A stretch of DNA of 51,709 nt from Phlyctochytrium arcticum. Its lineage: Eukaryota; Chytridiomycota; Chytridiomycetes; Chytridiales; Chytridiaceae. A program made the translations under genes and the position numbers. Below, piece by piece: positions 9,874-20,789 of this stretch. Numbering within the stretch: position 1 is the first letter of the stretch; each line of letters starts with the position of its first letter. Location of the stretch: NCBI GenBank assembly GCA_025602905.1, contig JAHLKI010000061.1, forward strand, positions 1 to 51,709, written 5' to 3'. A model generated the notes under the pieces. The model saw nothing but the letters and a program-made list of their open reading frames with translations. It was not told where the DNA came from and searched no databases.

Positions 9874-12767
9874 TTAATTACCTTCATCATCACGCACAAG
9901 TTCCTTGTCAATGTGTTTTGAAAAATGCTTCAGGGACTTGGTTGCAATCCACTGGTACATTGCTGTACATTGGCAGTTGAAGATCACGCAACCGCAAGCG
10001 GTCAGATCTTGCTTCAGCGAGTCTGATTTTAAGAAATCTCGCACTGTGACTTTTTTGGCCTTACTGGGAGATGGCCCATTCGTAATGTCAGCAAGAGGGG
10101 TCTTTGCGACCGGCATTGGAACACTTTGAAACCCTTCAACATCGATGTGGTTGCCGAGATTTACGAAGGGTTGACGGCGCAGCGGCAAAGGCAGAAGTGA
10201 CTCCCGGATGGTAGCTAAGACTACCACGGGATCTTTTCTGCGCTGGCTGGAGGGAGGTTTACCGTAGTGTTCTCCTTTGTTGGTTGTAGCTGACCCGGAA
10301 GAGAGTACAGGGTTGGTGACGGGTGGGGCTGGAGCTGGAGGGCGGAGAATCAGGTTGTAATGCGGCAGAGCAGGACGCATATGGAATCTATCATGTTGTC
10401 CAACGACGTCAAAAGTGAACTGAGAAAGGGTGGAGAACAGGTCCTTGAGATACGCAACCATCCTCGGGACGACATCATCGGCTGCCTTTTCTAGCGGGGA
10501 TAGGGCGGGAGTACGGGCCGGACCAGAGGTACCTGGCTCGACTTTGATTGGCGAAACTGGTTGTCCACGTAGCGCCAACTCCCTTTCTGTCATAGCCGCA
10601 AGCTGCTTGATGGCAGACTCACCCCTCATGGCGGTTATCAACATTGCCTTTCTTGAGACCTGCGCATTAGTATCTTGAAAGCGGATGGCGGCCCGGAGGA
10701 TGGAGTGAAATACTTCAAATCCTCACTTGAGAAAGTGGAGAAAAGGAAAGCCATTGCAACATCTTTTGGTAGGTGGGAGGGAAGCTTTTCTAAGAGACCA
10801 AGCTGGTAGAGGACAATGTTCACGTAGTTTTTCTTTCCCAAAAGAGTGAACAACGGGAACAGCCGCTTGAGGCACATCTTGATCTGTTCGAGATCCCCAC
10901 TACACAGTAAATACGGACAATCCACCGCAAGAGGAATGTGATCTTCGAAAAGCGAGATGATCGAATCCACCATCGCCTTGCGGACAGGTGTTGCCTTTAT
11001 ATTGCTGGATGCCGCCGCCTTGTAGGAACGCAAGACTTCCTTACGGCACTCTTGCCAAGCGGTCATAGAGAGGGCCAACATTGCCGTCCTGCGCTTTGGC
11101 CGCATGTTGATGGGAGCTGTGTTTTCCACGTCCGGATACCCGGCAACCCACAGCCGGTGTATGATTGTCCAACCATGGACAAGGACTGCCTCCTGTATGT
11201 TCAGGGCTATATGCATATTGTCCGGGACCGGTAGGACGTGAGGCCTGAGATTACTATACTTGGCTGATCGCAGCAATTTGCTAGCGTACAGTACATCCAA
11301 ACATAGTAATCGCCGGCCAAAACCACAGACTTACTAAATGAACCGTCTTTGTCAGGATAGTTGACTTTCGCCAAGAATGTCTCGATATTGTCCATCACTG
11401 GTTCCAAATCGAGAGCGGACTTCATAGGCTTGTTGTCGCTGCCGATAATGTGGAAATCCTCTTGCGATCCGGCCTTGGTAGCCATACTGTAGGCGTACAT
11501 TTTTTTGGACAAAACTTCACCGTTACGTAGTTCCGCATACGTCTGCGTTGCGGGAGCACACAGGACTGAGGGAATCCATGTTGTGTCCTGCAACACAGAA
11601 GCTAGAACATCGGTGATTGCAGGAGGAAGAGGTGGCAGTTCCTGTGAAGCTTTACCGCATAGTGGCGGTGGTCCTCGCACTCGGTAAACTTCCGGGTGCG
11701 TTTGCGGCATCTGGTACAGGGCGGACTTGACACCAATGGAAGTCATCAATGGTGACGACCAAGAGTGGGTCATTCTCCAAAATATCTTCACAAACGCGCT
11801 CGTGGGCCGTCATGATCATGTTGTTCATCCGCGTAATCGATTTTGACGGATGATAGCCCAGATTCACCCGTGAAAGAAGCCGTTGGTCTGTGTGGGATCC
11901 CGTGATGAAGACAGATCCGATATATCGTTTGACGTAATCAGTCTTCCGGTCCATACACTGTCCCTCATAGCATATGGCAAAGATCAAGTGCCGCTTCATT
12001 CGATCGTTGTAGAGAACAGAATACCGGCTTTCGTCATGTCTGACCATGAGTGACTTGAGCTCATATAGGCGGGGATACTGAGCGACAAATTCGTCCATCT
12101 CGACGAACGGATTTCCTCCGAACGGATGAGCAATGAAGTTGCGCATTTCTTGGTGAAAATCAGCAAGAGTCGCAGGAGATGGTCCTGATGTTTCAGAAAT
12201 ATCAACATCATCGCCTTCAGGTTCCGGAAGCTCGAAGTCCGTCATCAAGATGACACTGCCATTCGCAACCGCATCGACAACGTTGTCGTCACTGACTTGA
12301 GCGTTCACTGCTGCATCCACCACATTGTCGGTACTGATGCTGGCTTCCTGAATGGCCGCAACCTCATTGGGTTGAGCAGGGATGATGGGCCTGACGGCGG
12401 GCTGTCGAATGATCCCTGCTTTGTACCAGCGGGTTCGACACGCATTGCAAGCATACGGATCAGCAGCTCCTGGTCCAACCTGGGGCCTCAAACGTGCCGC
12501 CCGACGGCTGTCAAGTTCAGCCCAAATGAACTTGTGAAATCGGGTTGAGCTCTTGGTCCCGCAGCCGATGCATCCAGGGTTATAGCCATATTTGTTACCC
12601 CTCTTACCGGGTACCTGATCGTACCAGCTAAGTCCGTCTGAGACCTGGCGCTATAATGGTTGTAATAAGAAGAAGTAAAAGAATGAGTGAACTGACTCCT
12701 ACAGCCGGATAAAGGCTTGTTTTCGAGATCATGAAGATGCCCATCTCACCTTTCTTTTGGGCGGCAT
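9874..12767 (-). pseudogene. transposase-like gene of the 13-bp-TIR element, copy 1
   Basis: Starts at ATG 12767 with an 18-nt first exon (MPPKRK), a 99-bp intron (12749-12651; GTGAGATGGG to ATTATAG) and then RQVSDGLSWYDQVPGK. Order of conserved blocks: zinc-finger-like CIGCGTKSSTRFHKF plus YACNACRTRWYK; an acidic linker; DRMKRHLIFAICYE; VVTIDDFHWCQ (about 11.74 kb); ELRNGEVLSKKMYAYSMATK; VVLAGDYYVWMY; LPVPDNMHIALNIQEAVL; DCPYLLCSGDLEQIKMC; GKKNYVNIVLYQLG; and a C-terminal CGCVIFNCQC cluster ending at 9874. The conserved acidic residues (TIDD, AGD, SGD) suggest an RNase H-like transposase, which is inference. Compared with copy 2 it has two 1-bp deletions near 11.66 kb, a 5-bp duplication near 11.3 kb and a 1-bp deletion near 10.72 kb, so as read it is not translatable. 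Full length would be about 930 residues. Confidence 0.85.
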
Positions 12768-13009
12768 CCTGTCACTTGCGCGTCGTAATTCTAAAGATCC
12801 TGTGAGAGAGGTTCAGATAAAGTCACACAGCCTCCTTCTAATACCGGCTGAGGTGAGGTTTGAAAGTTTACTGGAGGTGTATAGTTGAAAAGATCGCGTG
12901 GAAATGGACAGATGGTGAACAAATGTTTTGCAATAACGTACAGTAAAACGGCGAGGTTGGATCTGCTTACTTAATGCCACAATGACTGTGCCTCCCTATA
13001 GTAAAAGTC

Positions 13010-13022
13010 GGGTTGCGCTGAG
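13010..13022 (+). repeat. terminal inverted repeat of copy 1, gene-5' side
   Basis: GGGTTGCGCTGAG, the exact inverse of 9463-9475. It is 243 bp upstream of the gene's ATG. Confidence 0.92.
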
Positions 13023-13030
13023 ATCCTTCT
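13023..13030. repeat. target site duplication, right (ATCCTTCT)
   Basis: Perfect copy of 9455-9462. Confidence 0.93.
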
Positions 13031-13714
13031 ACAGACCACATCGACCAATGCACTCGAATCATACCATTGGCTTGTGAAAGCCAACAAGAATGGTGGCAAA
13101 CATTCCGGTATCCTCAAGGCGTGTTGCGGTCTTCGCAAGGTAAACAAGCAGCGCCGCGTGGAGGCGGATCGCTCCGAAATCCTTTTCCGCGAAAAGACTG
13201 TGAAAAACCTCGAATCGTATCCCCAGGTTGCCAAATTCCCCCATCCAGCTCAACAGCTTCTAATTGAGCAGATTATGGCGGTGGAGCAACAGGTTGCGAA
13301 AGGAAAGGCAGTGCCTGCGTATAATACGCTCGAATGCCAATGTCTGTTCGCGCGAAAGTACCTGCTCCCATGTAAACACATTTTCCAGGCAAACAGTTTC
13401 AGAAGGAAAAAGTCTTGACAGAAGAAATCTGGGCAAATTTCGCGTTGATGTTTGAAGAGACACGATTTGAAATTTACGAGCAACAGGTCCACCAAGCAGC
13501 CATACTGGAACCCGTAAACCCCGTTGAGATTGCACGGAACCAGCAAAAAAGGAAGCTCAAGGCTGCAGCAGAAGAGCTTTCGAATTACTATTTCCAATTG
13601 GAAGACAAGGTTGCGGTAGGTGACCCTTTTGCCACTACTGAGCTACAAACTATCCTTCAAACACTTGAATCATTTGTCACATCCCAGTCGCAACGTAAAT
13701 GGACTTTCCACTGA
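13031..13714 (+). pseudogene. SWIM-finger MULE-like transposase, 3' part
   Basis: Continues the gene broken at 9462: QTTSTNALESYHWLVKANKN is the expected segment after HSPILL and holds the probable third catalytic acid (E in NALESYH). Then SEILFREKTVKNLESYP, and the SWIM zinc finger ECQCLFARKYLLPCKH (CxC...CxH) near 13340-13385. A frame shift near 13410 leads into EEIWANFALMFEETRFEIYEQQ, a helical tail with VEIARNQQKRKLKAAAEEL and a stop at 13714. With the insertion removed, the two halves make one gene of roughly 2 kb with one intron and several indels. Confidence 0.75.
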
Positions 13715-13803
13715 GTCAAAAACGAGTAGCTTTAACTGTAAAATATACTTGTTGTACACAAAACTTGACCGGATATTGACTCCCAACAAGTCGTGCCGCT
13801 CCT

Positions 13804-15190
13804 CTAGTATTGATGACGGTATCCATAACACGAGTCGCTATTTTCTTTGGCAGACTCCATAGCTACCGGGACGATCCGTTTCCGCTTTGCAGGTAACTTT
13901 CCTCGCTCAAATGTTCGGGCTGCTTGATCGAGCATCTGGCAAAGGACTCCTTCACGCAAGGGGAACCAACCGAACCAATTCGGGTGGCTGCGCACAATCC
14001 TGGACAAACGTGGATCCAACCAAATTTTCCAGTGCCCAATACGCACCCCATATTCGGATTTGTTGTCAAAGTACTTTGACAGTTCGATTGAATGTTCAGT
14101 AGGATATGCCACCGACAAAGCAGTCGTTTTGTCTGGGGCCAAACACCTTTGAGGGCACCAATGAGTGCTTTTGCCCAAGACTGGCGTTAACAGACGGAGA
14201 AACCACACGTAGTCGGCACATTTGTCTTGTTCAACAATGCCAAAGGCGATGGAAAAGGTGTGATTTGCTGCGCTGACGCCAACCGCCTGCATCATTGGCA
14301 TTTTGTACCTATTTGTTTGGTAGGTTGCGTCAATGATGACGACGTCAGCAAGACCAAAACAAACGACAAACGGTGCAATCTTCATTCAGCGTGAAATCAG
14401 GTACCAAATGTTTTTGTCTGATCTTTTGCAACAGTGCCTCCATCATGGTCATGGTCCCCAATTCGTTCCTCTGCATTTGGGGGATAATATTGGTGACATC
14501 TCGAGCGACAATGAGTTTTGGCCTGTCTGGATTGTTGTCGGAGAGCGATTGCACAATTTCTCCAGGGCTTTGGGCGTCCGCCAAGATGAGGCCATCCGCA
14601 AGGTTCTGAGTGGCTAGTCTCGCAGTGGGCAAGCTGGCGAGTTCGGTAGTGGTTCTCCTTGGGTGATTGATATGATGGTCATTCTTGTCCCCGTACTTTT
14701 GAATTTTCCATACTTCCCCAACCAACCCTAACCGCAATCTATAGGTGCACCCGACCTTCTTGCTCTCCATCTTTCTCATCGACGACGGCGCCTGCGCTGG
14801 GGGCGACCCACGCTGGCAACACTGAAAGACTACCTGATGAAAAAATTTTGGAGTGCCCCAGCTATTTTCTTTCTGTTCAGAAACGGCAAAACCCTGGCCA
14901 AGCACGTACTGCTTGACGCCGTCAATACCTTTCTGCATGGTGGCAAATTCCACATCCGCCCATCTTCAGGAGCCAATGGACCGTGGCAGGAGGCGGCTTG
15001 CGCTATGATAGCATTTTGCCATGGTGCATCAGTTGAAGTATCAGGAGGTCTGCTTGGGAGGTGGATGACTTGACCGACAGTGGACATCTCGGATTATTGT
15101 GTTTTGGTGTGGGGCAGGTTCTTTGCTTCAGAAGAATGGGGTGAACCTGAGTGGCAATTGGACAGCCGGAGCGGAGTTTTGTTTGCCAAA
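13804..15190 (-). pseudogene. truncated MULE transposase (MULE 1)
   Basis: Minus strand. The N-terminal MuDR/FAR1-like part (FATMQKGIDGVKQYVLGQGF, SKKVGCTYRLRLGLVG, HHINHPRR) is followed by VVIIDATYQTNRYKMPMM (first catalytic Asp), AANHTFSIAFGIVEQDKCADY and, after a frame shift, RLLCRWHILLNIQSNC (the C-x-WHI motif of MULEs). Similarity to MULE 2 ends just after the next phrase KYFDNKSEYG, exactly where the 55-bp segment shared with 7888-7942 begins. The final acidic residue and the SWIM finger are missing, so it is a dead 5' fragment. The exact start is uncertain (about 15190). Confidence 0.7.
13998..14052 (-). repeat. inverted copy of the 7888-7942 segment
   Basis: On the minus strand begins GGGGTGCGTATTGGGC and runs to GGATCC. 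It marks the breakpoint of MULE 1, so an element terminus or a rearrangement junction lies here. Confidence 0.7.
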
Positions 15191-15199
15191 AGTGCTCAG

Positions 15200-16123
15200 C
15201 CACATCTCGGACAAGCATTCGGACATGGTAATATCTCGCGCAGACGCCTTCTAACCTTTGTCTTTCAGGGCATCAAGTCGTCGGCGTTTACCATTAGTCT
15301 AGTTCCTTGTTTATTTTTCAATGGTTTTGAGTATCCATTAGTTTGATTTTTCTCAAAATTTTGCTGAGCATATCAATTAATACATTGGCTCCTTCCCTAT
15401 GCAAATGCTAGGCTCAACATCTATGCCCAACAGAAATTTTTCAACAGGATGTGTGTGCAAGGGTAGTGGCAAGATGCATGTGTAAACAATAGACAATGAT
15501 TGGACAAGTATAACCAAACATTATTAACAAAAAAAGTTGTTAAAAGGCAATGGCTGAAGATGAACACAAAAGATGCAATGGCTTTGAAGAAACTGTTTAC
15601 CTCCACTGAAATTGTGCAAGACAACCTAAACTGTACAGAGCTTTTGACTGAAATGCGGAGTGTCCCACTCATTTGGCCCTAAAAGGGTGTAATGCTTGCC
15701 CAAAGAGGTATCATTACCAAAACCACGACCCGGCGAGGTGGAACAGGCGTCCTCTTGAGCTGGGACATACCCAGTCTGGCGTGTTGGTTCTGGGAACCTT
15801 GGGACAGTGCTCGTGTATCAAAACAGAACCTTTTTTAAAAAAAAGTCCATAGGGAAAAGACTATCATCGCCACACATAAACAAGAGCAAGTCTGATTAAT
15901 AGTGATGAAAGTGAGGAAAAGAAAGGAGACAATAAATAAAACCGAGGGTCGAAAGATGAGAGAATTTAAAACCAGGTGAACAAGAAGATGATAGTCAGGA
16001 CATGATCGTTGCTATGCAACCGACAACATCAGGTACTGTAAGCTTTGCCCCTGGGACATAATGGGATTAGCTGACACTTTCCTGAAGCAAAGCAAGAGGC
16101 ATCATCAACTCACCACACTGACT
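15200..16123. other. no supported gene
   Basis: AT-rich sequence with only short open frames in conflicting phases. No repeats or motifs that I can support. Confidence 0.6.
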
Positions 16124-16402
16124 CTAGCCTTGCACACGACGTCTGCGACCGCGCTGACTGCCTCTTCCGCGGCGGTTTCCTCTGCCTGCTGCCTGTAAAG
16201 GAGTTGGAGCGGTCCGCGATCTTCCACATCGTTTGTTGACGTGGTTGTAGACGTGGTCCGACAATCTGCAGTTGGGACATTTCCTTTTGGTGGGTGGCTG
16301 GCTCCAATTTTCGACTGCACCTGAGGCAGTGTCAGACACTTTGCCACTATCGGCGGTTTCATCATCACCGTAGAAGCTACTGGTAAATCGCATCTCATTC
16401 AC
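16124..16402 (-). pseudogene. fragment with a Cys/His knuckle and RG-rich tail
   Basis: The 92-codon frame contains KRKCPNCRLSDHVYNHVNKRC, a CxxC...H...C pattern, followed by an Arg/Gly tail (GRGNRRGRGSQRGRRRR). Such tails close several SWIM/MULE transposases, so this is probably the orphan C-terminus of one. It has no catalytic part nearby on this strand except the truncated MULE 1 about 1 kb downstream, from which it is separated by unrelated sequence. Confidence 0.4.
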
Positions 16403-16776
16403 AGTTTCACAGCGCGTTCACAAGCCTAACACGTGTTTTTGGAATGGTTCAAAATTCATTCACAGCTATTCACAGTCTTGAGGTGTTTTATGGTTTTTAC
16501 AACTTTTACCTCAAGTTAAACCGAGGTAAAGGTTCATTTAGCCCAAACTGTTGCCCGTGGGGTGAAACTCGGCCAAAGATCCTGGCTAAGTTTGCAAAAC
16601 TCCGGCATTGGCATTGCATCCTTGCCCATTTCCCTAAACAAAACAGACAGACTTGACGATGGCTCTACAGCCCGTCCGTCCGTCTCTCTTCTCCCCTCTC
16701 CCATACATCCCCCCCCCACATATATATTCGGCTTTGGCAATAAGAAGTGAATTGTATAAACAAACTCTCGGCCGAA

Positions 16777-19425
16777 ATGGACTCAGACTCCGGTGCCGAG
16801 AACGCAGAGCGTGAAAGGGTACTTTTATTTGTTCAATCATCTTCCAGTGATATAATCTAAAGCTCTCTATGCTTAGACCCCCCGTCGCAGATGTATTCCT
16901 CCTTCCGGTTTGGCCCACCTGGTTGACAGCAACAAAGAAGAAGAGCAGCTGGATATAGATGTTTTGCCATTGGACAAGGCAGCCTTACCCTCAGGCTTAT
17001 AGGTGAAAACCCAGCAGAGGACAAGGAGGATTAGGAGACTCGTTTAGCGAGCTCATGCTGAAGCTGTAGCGCGTGCACTCGAGCTTGTGCAGGAGAGTAT
17101 GTCTGCCGCCATCGCCCATGCACGCCCGAAGTCAGGCAGCAATGGTTTGAAGAGCAGCAGGAATTTTCCAGACAAGTGGAGATCGCCCAGGAGGCTGCAG
17201 ATGCTCTCTTGTCCCCTGCGACCCTGGCCTCTTGCAAGTCCTGTCGCAAGCAATTCATCCAGTTCTGTGACAGGCAGGAGTTTTGAGACTCCTACTGCGT
17301 CAGTGAAGCCAAGTTGGTCATGTACCTTCACGAGCTCCTTGGAGAGACGCCCAAGATGCCCCACAACACTGTCTCTCAACATATAAAATTCGTTACAAAT
17401 CTCTGGAAGACCCAGACCTCCACACACCCGCCTATGCATAAGTAAGTTGGAAATGGTGACATACATGATCATCTGGTCCCTGACAAGTTTGGCGTTGGCC
17501 AGCTACGCGCACCTGCGCAAACGTGGAGGTGCCGTTGGTGGAATTTTGGAGGGGTCCAAAAGGCGTGGGTACGAGCGCTCCCTTCTTCAATATCGCGGGA
17601 ACAATACACCCATAGATACGTACAACCAGAAAGACAAGGTCGGTCTGTCCGACTACTTTTTCGATGATCCCACTGCCAGCATGGAGAACCGGCACCACAA
17701 CCGCATGTGCTACCTGGTACAGCAGGCCAGTATTGGGCGAAGTCAGCATATCCTTAATATGGAGTAAGGAGATATGTGGTTGCAGGAGCTTGACCGGCAG
17801 GCGGAGGGGCCTACCCCTGGTCATTTGATCTGTTTTACGTCCAGAAAATCCAAGCCGAACGTTCACGGAAGAGTCGAAATTAGCGGAGCAATGCGGCATG
17901 AGAATGTTTAGTTGTGTGTTCTCATCAGCGTCGGCAATTACTTCTTTTGGCTTTTCGAAGTCGAACAACCCCTCCCAACATGGTCACTGAAGAGTCTGGG
18001 TGGGCGGAAGTTCCCTTTGTCCGTGGAGAACGGGCTACAGTTGGCTCAAAGAAGAAGAGAAAGACGCGGGCCGATGGTACAACGATCTAGCCGAGATCGG
18101 AAGCGTTTTCGAAAGCATGTAAGTATAGCATAGCATACGATACTTCTTCGTGTAGTTAATCTTCCTGATCAGATCCGGGTCTCAATCTCCTTAGCTACGA
18201 CCAACATAACGCTTTGGTGAAGACGGTATTTTTCACGCTCCATATTATGACTTCCAGAGTTACGCACGCATTCCGTGCACGCGGCGCGCAGGAGGCTGAA
18301 AGATTAGGAGTAGACTCAGAGCAGTTGGCCAGATTGGCCGGATGGACCCTTGCGACAAAAAATGCTTGCTATACCACCAACTTACCCATGCAACCGATTC
18401 GCGCATTAGCTGGTTGGTCCAAAGACGGACGATCGTACTTTCGGCCCCGTGCAACTATCGAGCCCACCGAATCCTTACTAAAACAAATTTTTCTATTCAT
18501 TGAGGGACAGTTGGATGACATCCACCGCCTATTTATGGAGGAACAAAAAAGAATCATTGCAGGTAAAGACTTCCTAATCCTATTGAAGCATTTACGAACG
18601 GTCATCATACAAGACTCTGTCTTCCTGGTGGATACTCACGAAGATCATGGCATCTGGTTGCATGAGATTTTCCGCTCTGAAGAGTATCTGGCCTACGCGG
18701 AGGACTTGAAAGCAGCTGTTGCTGCATGCCCACCCAGTTCCCAATACTTTGAAGTCCAAATTCCGGTCATAGCAGATGCCATGACCGCTCTAGGAAACAA
18801 TCTTTCCACCAAAATCGACACACACATACAAGCGACAAACAAAATGCAGGAGACTGTCGACAAGCTGAAAAAATCCTTAGAAGACGCCGCCGAAGAACGT
18901 CGCATTGCCACGGAGCATAGGGCTCGACAGGACGAGCAGATGCTTGCCCTACATACTGCTCTTGCCCGACTCAATCTCCAGCGCGAACAAGCACCGTGTA
19001 CGGCAATGGACGAGGACTACCTTCAAATCCTTGGCAGAATGTCTAGCATTTTCCAAAGTCCTGCAGGCCAGCGCTTGGCGAATTGTTCGTCGGGCACAGC
19101 GGGGCCGGCCTTCCCTGCCACACCCCAACGTGGGCCGCCGCCACAGGACGATCCTCCACCTGTGATTGATGCTCTTGTCATGGATCGAAAGGTCAATACA
19201 ATTGCACATGTATGGGGCACCTAATACACTTCTTATGAATTAAAAATTCACCACAATTGCGTAGGTCTGGGAAGAGTTTGATGATGGCCGTAACGGCAAG
19301 CCTTCGGTGCGATTGATGCAGAAGCATCACCGCGAGGCATGGAGAAAAGCCCCAGCTCCCCGCAAATTTTTCAGCAATCGCAACTTCATTTGCAGAGCTA
19401 TCCGCAGAAAGTCCAGCACAATGTG
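16777..19425 (+). pseudogene. Crypton tyrosine recombinase with GCR1_C-like domain (Crypton B)
   Basis: Possible start ATG 16777 (MDSDSGAENAERER) with an intron at 16819-16876. The core-binding domain is read near 17130-17440 (ASCKSCRKQFIQFCDRQEF and VMYLHELLGETPKMPHNTV). The catalytic domain has GRSQHILNME (box I Arg region), EISGAMRHENV, FWLFEVEQPLP, then in the long frame from 18214 THAFRARGAQEAE (H-xx-R), LARLAGW and ACYTTNLPMQPIRALAGW (candidate nucleophilic Tyr). A long helical segment (18780-18960) follows. A 55-bp intron (GTATGGGG to GCGTAG, 19209-19263) joins NTIAH to VWEEFDDGRNGKPSV...FFSNR, a GCR1_C-like DNA-binding domain, ending at about 19425. Frame breaks before 18214 make it a pseudogene; the 3' half is intact. 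Neighbouring Crypton A is convergent and has the same domain order. Confidence 0.75.
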
Positions 19426-19429
19426 AGGT

Positions 19430-20789
19430 CTGTTCAGACTCGGAGCTCTATGCTTGCGGACCGTGTGGTAAGGTGATTACGAAAGCGCTGGATGCACAGC
19501 GCAGGCAGAGAGTCATGTCATGATCGGCGTGCCAGGATGAACTGAAGAAGCCGCAACCTACGGTTGGCCAAGTCGCGGTAATCTTTCCTAATGCACAATT
19601 GTGAATGATTGGCGTATTTGGCATTTTTTGGACCACCACATCCTGCCGAATTGGGTTCGTCTGCTAATCCTTGACATGCAACCACGTAGTGTTCCTCCTT
19701 TCTCTCAATCTCGCCTTGATCCAAGTATTTGTCTCTTCTTTCCCGAGTACTTCTTGTTCTACTTTTTTATCCACTTTTTCTTCAGTCTTCATCTATTTTT
19801 CTTTCTCATTTCCCTTCATTCACTCTTTGTTTGAATTCTAGTCATTTTTCAATTGCGTTTTGTTTTACTTCACGCATGGCACTATCTCTTGCTGATCTCG
19901 ATTTTAAGAGATACTGTATATTATGATAGCATATGAGTATTATGAGATGTACTAAATAATAGCATGCTCAACTCAGCTATGGGCAGCATCAAGCCAGGCA
20001 GAAATGCATATTAGCAATACGGATTGGGACATTGTATGCAATGAAACTCGTGGTTTCATGTCACAGACACTGTAAATCGAAAAAAAATAACCAAATGAAA
20101 GTACCCAGAAAGCTACAGAGATTCCTTGTCATTAAGTAGGCCATTCTTGATGGATTTCCATGTACTGAAAACGATTTTGGCACTGGTGTCTATATCAAGC
20201 TGTGAATCCTGTGAATGGGTGGCTGTGCTGTGAATGCGACTATGTTTTCAAATTTTTTGGCAGATGCTGGACTCCAGGACCCTGGTTATGTTATGGATAT
20301 TGACCCCTTTCTGTTTCACGTCGCGACCTGCTCGCTGCCTTGAGCGCAACGCATTCAAAATATGCTGGGTTGCCAGCTCACGGCTGGATTATGACTGTGC
20401 CTGAAAGAGAAGTGGCCCAGCCATTGAAATTTCTCCAACCCGCCTCGGTCCTTGGACCTTGGTCGCAACTCCTGAAGCTTGGAAGGACGCGTAGAACTTC
20501 CGGCCACTGAATTGAATCTACTTCCAAACCCCATACTACAATAAATCTTCTACATCTTCCGCCAAAATCCTTGCTATTACTGCTTTTGCCAAGATCCTAC
20601 TATCATCATACTACTGCCACGCTCGACGTCTTCCTCCGAGATTCCCTCATTATGCATGCAGTGGTGCCCTTGCAGTTTATTCAGAGTAGGGTGAGAGCAG
20701 CACTACTGTTACTGTATAATTCAGGAAGTATCATTATAGAAGAAAAGAGAATATAGGGACACTAATAAGAGAATTGGGGGTAAGATAAT
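19430..20789. other. gene-free AT-rich interval between convergent Cryptons
   Basis: Includes a pyrimidine-rich run (19690-19860). Near 20204-20240 GTGAATCCTGTGAATGGG and GCTGTGAATGCG occur. I see no gene, RNA or clear repeat. Confidence 0.6.

Larger units (their letters stand above)
9463..13022 (-). mobile_element. DNA transposon with 13-bp TIRs and 8-bp TSD, copy 1 (3,560 bp)
   Basis: The left end CTCAGCGCAACCC (9463-9475) is a perfect inverted match to the right end GGGTTGCGCTGAG (13010-13022), flanked by the perfect duplication ATCCTTCT. The element sits inside a recognisable SWIM transposase gene, so both borders are fixed to the base. It carries a single minus-strand gene (12767-9874). 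Terminal and subterminal sequence recurs in a second copy at 38.7-51.3 kb. An 8-bp duplication is shared by hAT, P, Merlin and KDZ elements, but neither the ends nor the protein fit those as I know them. The protein layout instead recalls fungal DUF6589 proteins. Confidence 0.92.

Noticed and set aside
16450..20240. ATTCACAGC near 16455 and GCTGTGAATG near 20230 as possible terminal inverted repeats around Crypton B
   Set aside because: The match is short and low-complexity, no target duplication was seen, and Cryptons do not normally have terminal inverted repeats.
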